The translations under genes and the position numbers were made by a program. A DNA stretch of 64,000 bases, from assembly GCA_032191485.1 (NCBI GenBank), contig JAVDOI010000010.1, positions 4,411,808-4,475,807 of the forward strand. The letters run 5' to 3'. The notes beneath the pieces are model-generated. The model ran no database searches. It had not been told where the DNA came from and saw only the letters and a list, made by a program, of their open reading frames with translations. Of the stretch, positions 43,263-58,200 are shown piece by piece (position 1 is the stretch's first letter; every line of letters begins with the position of its first letter). This stretch comes from Leptoclinus maculatus (taxonomy: Eukaryota; Chordata; Actinopteri; Perciformes; Stichaeidae).

Positions 43263-46200
43263 GTGAGTATTTTAACAGTATCATTAATTTGTGAGTATAG
43301 ATACACTGACTTTGTGTGTTGAGTTGATATTGACCTTACTTTCTCAATGTTTTGGGGTCCCACAGACCCCCCTACATTTGATGAAGGTGACAAGATATGT
43401 AAATGGCCATAACGTATTGTTAATACACACATTCCATGTGTTCTATGGGCTATGCATGAACAAATACATAATAATGATGTAGGCCTAAAAGTCAATCACA
43501 TAGTGATGCTACTTATGTTTGGGGTCAATGAGATGCCAGAAGGGTCTGAGTCCTAGTTAGACCTCCTGTGAAAAACAAAAATTCAAATAAACCTATTTGG
43601 AATTTGGGGTAGTGTCGCCTAAAACAAGAATACAAAAATCTGCTGTATTCAACCATATTTAACAGCTGAGGTCTTTAATGCAGCATTTTCTCTTGCTGAC
43701 TTCTGCAACATTTCAAAAGAAATTCTCATAAAATTTAGAAAATGAATGAAGTATCAAGTATGTTTTTGAGCTGCTAAAAAAGGGCCCAGGGCCTCCAGAA
43801 CATGAGGATTAAGCAGAAGAAGGATTCTGAACATCTGTCTCATCTGTTCACACGTCTTTCTTCAGCCATTAACCCAGTGACGACCATCTCTGTGGACTAC
43901 AGCTGCTCCAGCGGCATGGTGACAGTAACTTGGGATCTGGTATTCGGGGCCAACTTGTACAGGGCCACGGCCGTCGACAGCGCCGGCGCGTCCATTAACT
44001 GTACATCGGCCTCCACCAGCTGCCAGATCACCATGCTCAAATGTGGTGAGATGTACGTGGTCCGTGTGGTAGCCGTCTCCGACGACTGTGAGAGCAATTC
44101 CAACATCACCTCCTTGTTCGAGACAGGTGAGCGGAGCACCTGCTCATAAGGAAACATTGTCATTGTCTCCACCTCTCCCCAGACATCACCACCAGACAGT
44201 CTGTATGTGTTTTTCCCACATGTATGTGCACACCTTCTTATTTTACCTCTCATTGTCACACACACACGCACACTTCTGGAAAGCTCTTTCATCACAAACC
44301 TTCCCCATAAGTCTGTCCCGTGGGAAGCTGTTTAGGTTCCTCCCACGGTGGTGTCCTCTGGTCTTTTCTCATGCTGAGCGGTGAAACACATCCTCTCTTT
44401 AGCCACCAGGACCTGACATCCAACACCAGTCAGTCTAAAGCTCTAAACAGCCTATTGAAGTCAGGGAGTTATCTCAAAGGTCAGCTATAGCATCAGTCTG
44501 GAAAGTGAAAAGGTGAAGGAGACACACATACACACACAGTCAGCACTCACACCTATTTACTCCAATGGAGTGGTGAGTGCTACAAAGAGGTTTATTACCA
44601 AAGACTGGAGTCAAATCTCAGGATCTTTTTGAGGGCTTTCAAACAATAGAAGGTGAATTGTATGCGAGTCCACTGTGAATACTTACTTCTAAACAATTGC
44701 AGTGCATCACAAAATTCACTGACCAATATAAACTCCGTTGCTCTCTGCATACCCGTTCTTCTTTTCCCCTAATTCAGCAAGATTTTATGTCCTCCATATT
44801 CATTGTGTTTCAATGTCTAATTCCATTCCCCCAGTCCCCTGTGCTCCGGCTAATCCTCATGCCATTCACGAGTGCTCCAGCAATGTGATAGTCTATAACT
44901 GGCAGCCCACCAACAACACCCTCTACTATGTGGCAACGTCTGTGGACAACACTGGCAAGGTGATCGAGTGCAGGACGGCAGACAACACGTGTTACTTCAC
45001 TAATACGGGCTGTGGTCAGTACTACACGTACACCGTGTACGGCGTCAGCGGTGATTGTAACACCGAAGTCAGCCAACCTGAGTTTGTCCGGACCTGTGAG
45101 TAGGACTTGATTTGTTTACATAACTAATAACTAAATGTAATGAGGCCAATAATTTACTACAGTATTGGCATGCTCGTTCTCACATAGCACTTTAGTTTTT
45201 AATATTTACATGGAATCAATGTGGCATCTTGTAGGAAGGCAAAAGAAGAGAGAGTAAGTAAGTCTGTATTTATGTCCCTCCTTTCCTCCAGCTCCATGTC
45301 TACCAACAAACATAACGACCGGAGGTGGTTGTCACTCCGAAATTTTGCTCTTCACCTGGGATTCTGCTGCTGGAGCTCTTTCCTACATGGTGACGGCACA
45401 GGGGAACACTGGAGAAACCTTGAACTGCACCTCCTCCGACACCAGCTGCGCGGTGACCGGGGTGCCGTGTGGTGAACACCTCAGTATGTGGATCACCGCC
45501 TCCAATGACAACTGCTCAACTAACAGAGTGTTGGGAGCTGTTGCTCAGACTGGTATGTATTTGGGGACTCTGTTAGACACTTACTGATCTCATTGATGTT
45601 CTGTTATTCTGACTTTATTAATGAGGTATTTGACTTAAACCTTTCCCGTCTCTCCAGTTCCCTGTGGCCCCAGCAACTTCTCCGCATCAGTGGACTGCAG
45701 CCAAGACTCTGTTAAAGCCAACTGGACGGTGAGCATCGGTGCTATATTCTACATCGCCATAGCTGAGGACCAAAATGGGAATTTGCACAGCTGCAATTCA
45801 ATGGGCAACAACTGCTTGATCGAAGGCCTGAGATGCGGACAGAATTACACTGCCAGCGTCATCAGCTCCAATCTAGAGTGCAACAGCAGCGCCAGCGAGG
45901 AGGTCAGCTTCATGACAGGTAGGTCAGAGGGTTGGATTGCTCTGGTTATTCATCTCCTTCTAGTTTTTACAAACATATATTAAAAAAAGGTTCCAAAGTC
46001 TGATGCACTGTGCATCTAATCGACTAAATCCTCTGCCTGTCCATCAGCTCCTTGTCCTCCAACCATGGTTGAGGCATACAGAGATTGTGACGCCAACCAC
46101 GCTCTCATAGTCTGGCAGAACAATCAGCGCACAGGCCTCTACACAGCGACCATGGAGGATCAGAGCGGAGCTCGGCTCAACTGTACCAGCAACACGGTCA

Positions 46201-49200
46201 ACAACTGCAAAATCACCTCTCTGCCCTGTGGAAAGAGATACAACGTCACTGTCACCTACAATGATGGATACTGTCCGTCCACCTCCACGCCCATCAACCT
46301 GAACTCAGGTAGGAAAGTAAGAGGGGCGAACTGTTTCTGTCTGGAAGAGTAATGAATATTACAAATAACTCATGACGTCTCGTCGCCTCTCCTTTTAGTG
46401 CCATGCGGTCCTGAGGATGTGAGGGCCAGCGTGGCCTGCGTTACCGGCGAGCTGGCGGTCACCTGGAACATCTCAGTTCCTGCAGAGAACTACACAACAT
46501 GCATATCTAGAGGAATGGGTCAGCCTCTGTACTGTAACTCTACAGAGACACGGTGCACCATGGGCGGGTTGTTGTGTGGAAGCACCTACACGGTGACTGT
46601 CTTCTCTGTCACCGGGACGTGCTTCAGTCTGCCCAGCACAGAGGTCACAGTGCAAACATGTGAGAAAGGCCGATTTATCTTCTTTAAGGTTGTAGACTCA
46701 GCAGCAGGTCTTTCCTTGAGGGCAGTCTCAACATTTCTCCTTCATCTTTATTTCCCTCCAGTGCCGTGTCCTCCCACCAACATCACGGCCGTGCACGCAT
46801 GTGCTCCGAATCCTGTTCCTGTGTCATGGGTGGCCAGTGAAAGCGCCAAATACTACACTGCTGTCGCTGTGAGTGGCGGAGGTCACAGGTCAGAGTGCAT
46901 GACCACTGCAACTTCCTGCAGCCTCCCTGGACTCCAGTGTGGAGATGTTTACACCATTGGTGTGTCAGGAGCTGATGACAACTGTACAGGTCAACTGAGT
47001 GACGCTGTGTCTTTGAGCACAGGTAACACGACACTGACCGCCAGCGAGACTTAAATGAACATGTCATCCATAAAGACTTATGAATAAGGCTTGATTTGTT
47101 TCCCTCTCCAGAGCCTTGTTCTCCCTCTAATGTATCCAGCCAGCTGATGTGTAGGGCTGCCACCGCGCAGGTGTACTGGCCCCCCAGTGCAAATGCAGTG
47201 AGCTATGCAGTGAAAGCCATCAGCAACGGACAGAACCTCACCTGCAGCAGCTTCAGCCCCAACTGCACGCTGAGTAACCTGGTCTGTGGCCAAGCGTACG
47301 ACATCCTTGTGACTGCCACTGACGGCACTTGTGTCAGCAACTTCAGTGCCCCCTTCAGACAAGACCAAGGTACTGAGACAGAGGTCTGATCTTTAGCCAA
47401 AAGACAGTAGATAATGAAGATGAAAATTCAAGCTTATAAGAGCGAGTTTGATGAGTGGAGCTGCCAGCTATCATTAATCCATAATTATGGTTATTCATCT
47501 TCCTTCCTTGTTCTTGCAATAAATGGAGGAAATAAAAACATGCTTTAGCTCACTTGACTCCAGAAAGCCACTGCAACCTGCCAAGAAATAGTCTTCCACA
47601 TAAAACCACAACTTATGGTTTTTTTGTATGGAATACACAAACAAGGTATAATGTGACTAATTCACATTGTGTTCTGTCTCTGTTAGTACCATGCGCTCCA
47701 GAGGACTTCAGGACGGAGCTGATATGTGGCACCAATGACGCGACGGCCAGCTGGAACACTTCTGCTGTGCCCCTCAACTACAGTGTCGCCGCCATGCCGC
47801 TGGCTGGAAATATCAGTTGGGTCACGTGCCACACTAGCAGTGGCAGCTGTAGGCTGAGTGGTCTTCAGTGTGGACAGAGTTATAATGTCTCTGTCAAAGC
47901 TTCCTCTGGCAGCTGCAGTGGACCATATAGTCTCCCACAGACTGTTCAGACCGGTAATAAAGACGACGCAAGGATGATCATCTTCATGAACTTTGTTTTG
48001 TTACTTTGATGTATTTCATGCAGTGATATCTTCCTCCAGCACCCTGCCCCCCTGACAGCCTGACAGCAGCGACAGACTGTGGCACAAACTCTCTTCAGGC
48101 CTCCTGGAACGCCTCTCTTGGTGCCACCTCCTACACAACGACAGTGACGGGCCCTAGTGGCTTCTCTAAAACCTGCTCCACGTCCAACCTCACATGCTCT
48201 GTCTCTGGCCTGCAGTGTGCCAGTCAGTACAACGTCACGGTGACATCCCAGGGCAACTGCACCAGCTCCCCGAGTCAAACCGTTCTGACAACAGGTTTCG
48301 TTGAACATATTTGTTTATATTTAATGTAAAGTATTTTCTTGGACTTGGATCGCATGATGTGACACATATCCTCTCTTTACCTCTTCCACAAGGACCATGT
48401 GATCCTGTCAATGTGACCAGTGTCCTCCAGTGTGGTTCGGACACGGCCACGGTGTCCTGGGAAGCTGCTGCCGGGGCCGTGGGCTACACTGTACGCGCTC
48501 GAGAGGACAGCTCTCAGCATTATACTTCCTGTAGGAGCAGTACGACTTCCTGTCAGCTGAACCAGCTGCAGTGCGGAAAAGTTTACAACTTGACTGTTAT
48601 GGCTGAGGATGCCACCTGTAACAGCACTGGAAGCATCAGTGCAACCCTGATGACAGGTAGAAAAGAGAAAACCCGGAGAGACTGCAAAGAGAAAATAGAT
48701 TTTTATTTTTCATGTCTTTGTAAACCACTAACTCATTCTCCTTTTCATCTCTCCATCTCAGCTCCTTGCTCTCCCTCGATCAAGAACAGCAGCCTGATCT
48801 GTGGCACCAATTCTTCCTCTCTGTCATGGATGCCGATGGCCGATGCCACAGGTTACGTAGTTAATGCGACAGCTACAAACGGGCACACAGTTTCGTGCAG
48901 CTCGGCCACTGCTACATGCAACCTGACAGATCTCCTGTGCAGTGAAACCTACACGACCACAATCATTGCACGAGGAAGCCAGTGTGACAGTGCACCTGGC
49001 TCCGGCAACAACATTAGCACGGGTGAGATCATTTAAGTATATGTGGGGAAAAAAGGAATTTCTTGCTTTCTGGTAAACCCACATCTATATACCGTTTCTT
49101 CTGCTTTCTTTTCAGCCCCCTGTTCTCCAGCAATCTTATCTAAGCAATACACGTGTGGTACCAACACAGCAGTGTTCAGTTGGACTGACCCTGTGGGACG

Positions 49201-52200
49201 CCTCGGCTTTCTGGCTCAAGTAGCAGGAGGAGGGTATCAGGATACCTGCCAGACTACAAATACCAGTTGTGCGTTTCAAAATCTTCCCTGTGGCTTGGAT
49301 TTCAATTTGACAGTTCAAGCTCAGGGGGCGCAGTGCAAGAGCACCCCAAGTGTCAGTGAATCTATTGAAACAGGTAATACTTCCACCAATGTAGCGCTTA
49401 TAAACACTAACTGATGATCATGAGGTTGTTCCACGCTGCTAAATAGTCCAGCACATAACCCCATACAACTAAGGTTTTCGCAATTTGATTTTAAAAAAAC
49501 AAACAAGATATGATGTCATAATTTGTGATGCTTAGAGGCTTTAGAGCGCCATGCTAGCTGTTTCCCCCTGCTTCCAGTCTTTGTGCTAAGCTAAGCTAAC
49601 CGGCTGTCCGCTCCATCATATCAATCTTCTCATCTAACTCTTGGCAAAAAAGCAAAGAAGCATATTTCTTTAAAAAGTCAGACAATTGGCTAACTGCTGA
49701 ACCTGACAAAGTGTCAGTTTATGCACTGTATGTTGATAACTACTTTGTCTTTTTTCCTTTTCCCTCCCCAGTCCCTTGTGCCCCGCAGAATGTGAGCGCC
49801 ACACTGGTCTGTTTCAATCACTCAGCCCTGGTCTCGTGGGTAGGAAGCCCCAGTGCTGTAGGATACAATGTGACAGTGACGGGCCAGAACGGACACACAC
49901 ACCACGGCCACACCGACACTACCAGCTCTCAGATAACTGACATCCACTGTGGTGAAACCTACGGCATCACGGTAACGCCGTACTCCAATACATGCACAGG
50001 AAGCCCAAGTGCAGTTTACAGCTTTGAAGCAGGTGCAGAAAGACTTGAAGTTAGATATCCATGTTATACCACAAAAATGTACTTACATTTCAGCTCAGAG
50101 AGACAATATCAAACCCTATTTTTCTTCCCTCATCTCCAGGTCTTTGCGCTCCAAGTAACGTCTCCGTGTCTGCAGCGTGTGAGGACAGCGCTGTCTCTTG
50201 GTCTAATGTAACAGGGGCTGAGATGTACATAGCAATAGCAACTGCAGATGATGGACACAATCACACTTGCAGCTCAAACTATTCCTGCTCATGCAATTTC
50301 ACTGACCTACACTGTGGGGAAACCTATGCTGTTACTGTTGTAACTGTAGACAGGGGCTGCTGGAGCGAGCCAAGCTCAGCCGTGGAGCTGAGAACAGGTG
50401 AGAGGAGACTGCAAGGTGGGAAATAAAGAAATATAGATGTAGCAATTGTGCAGTGACACAATTTCCCTCTGTGCTATCCTAGGTCTGTGTCCGCCTACCA
50501 ACTTGACAGGCCAAGTCAGTTGTGATACCAACACATTGACGCTCACATGGGACCAGAATCCAGTGTCCGGGGCCACCTACACTTTGGAAACTGAGAGGAT
50601 AGGCGGCACAAACCCTCCTTCAATGCACACCACCTCTAATACCTCATACACGTTGACCAACCTGCTGTGTGGACAGAGATATGCTTTCCGCGTCGCAGCA
50701 CAGGACGGAACCTGCCGCAGCAGCTACAGCCCGCCCATAGAAATATGCACAGGTAGGATGTGTTTCTATGGCAACATCTGCAAGAGTTTTACCTGCTGCA
50801 GTAGAGTAAAGGAAATGATCGTCATCTAAAATCTGTTTTTTCCACCTCTTTCAGCCCCTTGTGAGCCAACCAACTTCACTGCTCACGTGGACTGTGGTAC
50901 CAACAAAGGGAATTTCTCCTGGTCTGAGAGCAGTGGAGCAGATTCCTACACTGTTGAGGTGACAGGAGAGCACGGCCACATAGCATCCTGTTCCTCCAGG
51001 GACACCTCCTGCGCTGCAAAACTTCACTGTGGCCGGTCATACTCGGCTACGCTGGTGGCTTCCACAGAAAGCTGCAACAGCAGCAAACATGCTGACATAG
51101 ATTTTGACTCTGGTAAGATATAAGGACAGGACCTTTACCCAGAAAGGTTGACATAAAGGGACATTCACAAATAGCGACCGATCACAACTTAGTTTATCCA
51201 TCGATAAGACAAATCAACAGTCCCTTATAGCTCAAGGTGAAGAGGATGGCATGGCACTAAACATGTCCTCGGCCACCCATGCACATTTTGTCACCAAGCG
51301 GTTTAGTGTATCAAATCTCACAATATCAACAGGACCAATTTCTATGTACATAGAGTATGCTCATACCTGTACTCAAACTGTCTCCCATAGCTCCGTGTCT
51401 CCCAGAAGATGTCCTAGCTGGGTTACAGTGTGACAGCAACGTGATGAATGTGAGTTGGACACAGACCCCAGGCCAAGACGAGTACACCGCCTGGGCCATC
51501 AGCACCGATGGACACAAAGCCTCCTGTAACTCATCGTCCAACTCCTGCTCCATTCATGATCTGCAGTGCGGCAAGGTCTACGAGGTGGCCGTCACCTCCT
51601 CCTCCATTCACTGCCAAATCATTGCTGGTTCAGACTACAAGGTTCAGTCTGGTCAGTGCAGCGCTTTAACGTGCAGAGCTTGAGTATAAAATAATTAAAA
51701 AAAAATAATGAATAATGTGATTTTAATGAAAATGCTGCTCTTCTTTCAACCACCTCTAGCTCCTTGTAAACCTGAGAGCACCACTGTTGAGCAGAACTGT
51801 AGCAGCAACGTCGTGACAGTAAAGTGGAACCAGAGCAGCACCACACAGAACTACACTGTGAAAGCCACGTGTGCTTCAGGTGGTAACTCCACCTGTGACT
51901 CCCCCGAGAGCAGCTGCTCCTTCCTGGACCTGAGCTGTGGTCAGCTGTACACTTTCACTGTGATGGGACACACTAATGTGTGCATGAGCGAGATGAGCGC
52001 TCCTATAGAGAAGCTCACCGGTGAGCTCATTTAGTTGACTTTGACAGCTATTTCTCAAAGGAACACTGTTTCAGAAATATGCTTTATTCGCTTTCATGCT
52101 GAGAGTTAGCTGAAAAGATTGATGCTGCGATGCATCTGCGCTAAATATGAAGCTGCCACGAGCAGCTACCACTTAACTTAGCTTAGCATAAGGACCGGAA

Positions 52201-55200
52201 ACAGGGGAACACAGCTAGCAACAAGCAGGATTGTTACGAAGTCACGTCGTTTTTATACTTCAGTTTGTGTGTGAACCTGACCCATAACGGGAAGAAGCTC
52301 AGCTAAAAGCTCATGAGAACCACTTTTACCGAAACAAAACTTATTTCCAACACAAAACAATTCAATTAGCACTGAAGCAAAAACAGCTGACGGCATGCAT
52401 AGTGATGCTAGAATTTTGCTACTTCATGCTAATCACACAAACAATGTCATTATGAAAGCAGAGACTTCACAGATTTTCAAAACAAAGCCAATTATGATAG
52501 TTAAGAATGAAAGCCTATAGTGGCGTGTAAATTAAATTAAATGAGTTTTACAGTTACTTGAGTAAATTTCAAATGTACCCAAATGGCCAATGTGAAGATT
52601 CTGCCTTAACATGCCTTTACTAAAATCTCTGCAACTTTGCTCTGTTTCACCTTAGTAGCATCAGTCTGTGCACAGTTAATGTTCAGACGCTATGACGTGG
52701 TTCGCTAGAGGTTTTGGGGTGCATGTGCTTCATTCCAAACTATCACTCTAAATTAAAGCGTACAAATGTGTTAGGTGGAAATTAAATCTGTTATTTCTGC
52801 TGTGTAACACAAATACTACAAATACAAATACATGCATGCTAGCGGTGGCTTCATAATTAGCGTACAGACATAGTGGTGTCAATCTCATTTAACTCTCGTC
52901 AATGTAATAGAACTAATAAACGTATTTCCCAAAATGTTGAACTATTATTTTTATTTCAGTGTATTTTTATATTAGTGTTCTTCGTGTCCACCAATCTCTT
53001 TTTCTCAACTGTGCCTCTCTCCTTTTCTAGCCCCATGTCCTCCCACCAATGCGTCAGCTGAACTGAACTGTACTACACGTAACGCTCTGGTCAGCTGGCG
53101 AAGCTCAGCTGCAGCCACAGCCTACAGCGTCGAGGCAACCTCCATGAATGGACACAACTCCTCCTGCAGTGATATGGGCACATCCTGTCACCTCAACAAC
53201 CTGGTGTGTGGACAGGACTACTCTGTAGTTGTGGAAGCAATGCAAACCGGCTGTTCTGGCCCCTCCAGTGTCCCTGCCAAGCTCACTACAGGTGCGTGTA
53301 ACTTGGACCTCACACTGTTAATACTTTTTAAACCCGGAAGGAGTCACGTTAACTGAGTTAACACAAAGTGACAGTAAACATCTACCCTAGAAAAATCTGT
53401 GGCCAAAAACATATATCAGTACAAAATGAATAAAGAAAAGAAAAGATGATGCCAGATCTTAGTCATAGTCCTCAGAAATGGGTCCCATATTACTGCTTTT
53501 GTAACCATGAATTAAATCGTGAGAGATGAAGACCACAGTCGTCCAAACTACAGTATATTTGTCTCCCTCCAGAGCCCTGTGTCCCCATGAATCTCTCTGT
53601 CCACTACCATATGAGCACTGCCCTTGTGATGTGGGGGAGAGCAAGGGGTGCCAGCTCGTACTCTGTCCAGGCTGTGACTGACCAGGGCTTGACGGTCACC
53701 TGTAACACCACCGACACCACCAACACCAGCTGCTCCCTGAATGGCCTGCAGTGTAGTCAGATCTACAACGTCACTGTGATGGCACGAAACCTGGCCTGTG
53801 ACAGTATGATCTCTGAGACCCACCGCCTCATGACTGGTTCGTCATCTGACTTGGAAAAGATGTTTAAAAAATATTTACCATATGCTGTATGTCTTTTTTT
53901 CCATTTTGAAATGTGTATGTTTGCTCTTCATTCAGAACCCTGCCCACCCACCAACGTTAACGTCAGCATGGCGTGTGAACAACTAACCGCGACTGTTTCC
54001 TGGCAGCAGAGCGACCTCGCTGTGGGTTATGTCGCCTACTTTGACAACCAGAATGGCCACGACACTTCTTGTGTTGGATCAGACGCAGATACCCAATGTG
54101 TTGTCTCAGGACTGATGTGTGGCACAGTGTACAACGTATGGGTCAAGGCCTTAGGTCGGCCGTACAACAGCTCTGACAGCACAGTGACCACTCTAACATC
54201 AGGTAAAGACATACTCAATAAATAGAATTACACGTAACAAAGTTATCAATAATTATTGTGAGGAGCAGGTGTTATAGCATCCCATTCAATAATTGAATAG
54301 ACATTTTACTCAAAACCACAAATGTCAATCTTATTGTGGTGTAAGAGGACAAGTCAGGGGATCATTAAAGTCATGATGGCTCATCCTCTACAGAGTGTCT
54401 GTACAAAATGTTCTGAGATATTTAACTCTGGACTAAAGTGTTGGATCGGCTGACTGACAGACCAACATTGTCTTTCATGGAGCCACTGGCTAAGTGTGAC
54501 TAAGAAGAAATGTGCAGCTGTAATATGTGTTTGCTGCTCCAATACAGAGACTGCATCAGACTACAGTGGTAAACAAAGTGCTACCGGCTAATATGAGCCT
54601 CTCAAATTAATTTAAAGGCTTAGAAATCTTAATATGCAGCAAATTCCCAATGTACTTAGCCGGTAAAGCCTTATCCAGGTGTACGCTTGTTAGTTTAATT
54701 TGTGCATGGGTGAAAATGTAAATTCATATTCTTCTAAATCCCACAGGACCTTGCCAGACGAGCGGCATCGAAGCCATTATGGACTGCGAGGCCCACTCTG
54801 CTACCATATCCTGGCAGCCAAGCGTTGGAGGCGTGTCCTATGTTTCGGAGCTTACGGCTTCATCAGGCCGCACCACCAGCTGCACCACCAACCACACCAA
54901 CTGTGAGCTGAGCTCCCTGCAGTGCGGGGAGGAATACAATGTCACTGTGAAGGCTCTGGGAGACACTTGCAACAACATTGCTCAGATGGGGGGACACCTC
55001 ACTACAGGTACAGTATGCTTACCTGTGTGTGTTTTTGTAGCACAACAGCCATTGTGTGTTGTGGGAGACAGCCAAGAGTATAGCCACGTCATTGTTCACA
55101 TTCAATTTCTATCGTGCTATTGAATGTAGCTGCCACTAAGTTAACCCGTTCTCCCTCCAGAGCCCTGTGTCCCCATGAATATCTCTGTCCACTACAATAT

Positions 55201-58200
55201 GAGCACTGCCTACGTGATGTGGGGGGCAGCAAGAGGTGTCAGCTCGTACTCTGTCCAGGCTGTGACTGACCAGGGCTTGACGGTCACCTGTAACACCACC
55301 GACACCAGCTGCTCCCTGAATGGCCTGCAGTGTAGTCAGATCTACAACGTCACTGTGATGGCACGAAACCTGGTCTGCAACAGCACTGTGACTTCTGAAC
55401 CCTCCCGCCTCATGACAGGTTCGTCATCTGATCGGGGAGGATTGTGTACATTTTTGCACTACATGCAGGTATGGCCCTCTATGTGTCTTTCCCTAATCAT
55501 TAAATGTGTATGTTTTCCCCTTCATTCAGAACCCTGCCCACCCACCAACGTTCAAGTCAGCATGGCGTGTGAACAACTAACTGCGACTGTTTCCTGGCAG
55601 CAGAGCGACCTCGCTGTGGGTTATGTCGCCTACTTTGACAAGCAGAATGGCCACGACACTTCCTGTGTTGGATCAGACGCACAAACCTCCTGTGTTGTGT
55701 CAGGACTGATGTGTGGCACAGTGTACAACGTCTGGGTCAAGGCGCTTGGTCTGCAGCACAACAGCTCTGACAGCACAGTGGTGTCTCTTACATCTGGTAA
55801 AGACATACTCAGTATTCATGTCATTTTCTGTCCATATTGTTTGTGTATTGTTTCCATTCATAATCCTACTCCTGCTGTTTCCTCAGCTCCGTGTCTGCCC
55901 ACAGAGGTAGAGGTAGAGGTTGACTGTAACTCTGAGGGTGCTGCCGTTGTGTCCTGGAATGCTACTCATGGCGCAGCAAACTTTTCCCTGACAGCCGTTG
56001 TCAGTGGAAGTCTTCAGACTCTGTGTGTGACTCAGCAGAACAGCTGTAATGTGACGAGTTTAAGTTGTGGGGAAACCTACAACCTCAGCTTCACCGCCAT
56101 CAACAAACAGTGCAACCTCACAGCGCCGATGCACCTTAACCTCACCACACGTGAGTGTTTGTTGCAGCAAATCCTCACAAGTGGCAACTATTAGTCTAGA
56201 TTTTATTTGTTCAAGATTTAAGATCTCAAGATCTTTCAAAACTTCCTATTTTTTAGGTCCTTGTCCTCCTCAGCGTGTAGCCGTCGACCTGCAGTGTGGC
56301 TCCCGCACCGCCGTCCTGTCCTGGGAGGAGATGTCTGATGTTGAACTATACGTCTTAAGTGCCATCAAGACATCAGGAGGGGCGGTGCGGACGTGTAACT
56401 CTACAGGCGATACCTGTCAGTTTACCAGCCTGGAGTGTGGAGAGACGTACAACTTTACTGTGAAAGCACACAGTCAAGGCTGCTGTAGCCAGGCCAGTAG
56501 CACCGTGTTCATCCAAACAGGTACTGCAGAAGCTTAACAGCTTTATATGCTTTATTCACTATAGTGAAAAGTAACCAAGTACTTTACTTCAGTATTTCCA
56601 TCTTCTGCTACTTTATACTTTTACTTCATTACATTTGTGGTGCAAATATTGCACTTTATTTATTTTATTTTGATAGTTATAGTTACTTGACCATTTTATA
56701 AATAGAGCCAGTGTTTTAGAATAAGTTGAATTAGGCTCCACCAGCTGCAACTCTAATGTGTTGCTTACACATTAAGACAATAGCAAAACATTAATATAAT
56801 ATACATTATATTATAATATAACTCTCAAAGTGATTATTTTCTCAATTGAATGATCAATCATTCGGTCTATAAAATGTTCCAAAATAAAACATTTGAGAAG
56901 CTGGAAAACTCAAAATGACTTAAACAATAAATTGATTATCGAATTTTCTCTCTCTTTGTTTTCCTGCTGCTCCCCTCAGAGCCTTGCCAGCCTGTCATTG
57001 TATCTGCTCAGGCGCTCTGTCAGAGTGAGGTGGTCCAGATCTCCTGGCACCAAGCAAGTGGTGTTGTGAATTACATTGTAACGGCCAGCGGGAGCCTCGG
57101 CTATCTGGAGATCCTCAACACAACCCAGACCCTTCTGACAGCTGCTTTACCCTGTGGACAGGACTACAATGTCACTGTACAAGGACAAGGCAGCGAGTGT
57201 GACAGCATCCCCAGCAGCCCTGCCTTCTTCAAAACTAGTATGATCTTCTTATCTTACACCACAATACACACAATGCACAGCTCCTGTCACACACTTTTTG
57301 GACATTTGAGTTCACCACCTCCCTTCTCTCCCCAGCTCCATGTATCCCCCGCGACGTGACAACCTATGTGCAGTGTGAGTTTAACGTGGGCTCTGTCAGC
57401 TGGGGGCCCAGTGACGGTGCCCAAACATATGTGGCCGTAGCAACTGGGCTTGACGGCTACACCCACCGGTGTCTCACCAACACCACCTCCTGCACCTGGA
57501 ACGACCTGCACTGTGGAGAGGTGTACACTGTTGTGGTGAGAGCAAAGGAAGGCAACTGCACCAGCCTGCACAACAACAGCTCTGTCATCCATATGGGTAT
57601 GTGAGACGGTGGTCAGTTAGATCACCTCCGGTTCATTCATTCCAATTGATTGCTAGAGTCATTTAAGCTTTTAGTCGGTGAACAGAAGGTTAGCTAAAGC
57701 AAAAATGTGACATTTGTCTTCAGGCAAGCATATAATGCAGCATAAAGCTTCCAATATTAAATGAATAATTGATAAATATTTGCTTTGATTTAAATCAAGC
57801 TTTTCCTTCAAGGATATTCCTACAGTATTGTCCCTGTAACTAGTAACAAATGACATAGTTCTATTCAAGAGACATCCTAGGAAACGATTAGGAAATAACG
57901 CACCCAAAAATAAAGCGTTTTTAAAAAATAAAGCCAATTTAGTTTTTCTGTTGAACTATTGAAGTCGGTTGCATGGTGAAATAAAACCGAGCTCTGTTCT
58001 AACATCCACCATCCTTGTTTCTTCCAGGTCCCTGTGTGCCCCAGAATTTGGCTGCCACTGTGAATTGTGACATGAAAGTTGTTTCACTGAGCTGGGATGC
58101 CAGTAATGGGACAAAGTCGTACGTGGTATCAGGAGAGGCGGGAAACAAAACAGTTGGGCTCACCACTAATGTCACCACAGCTCACTTTTCTGACTTTAAC

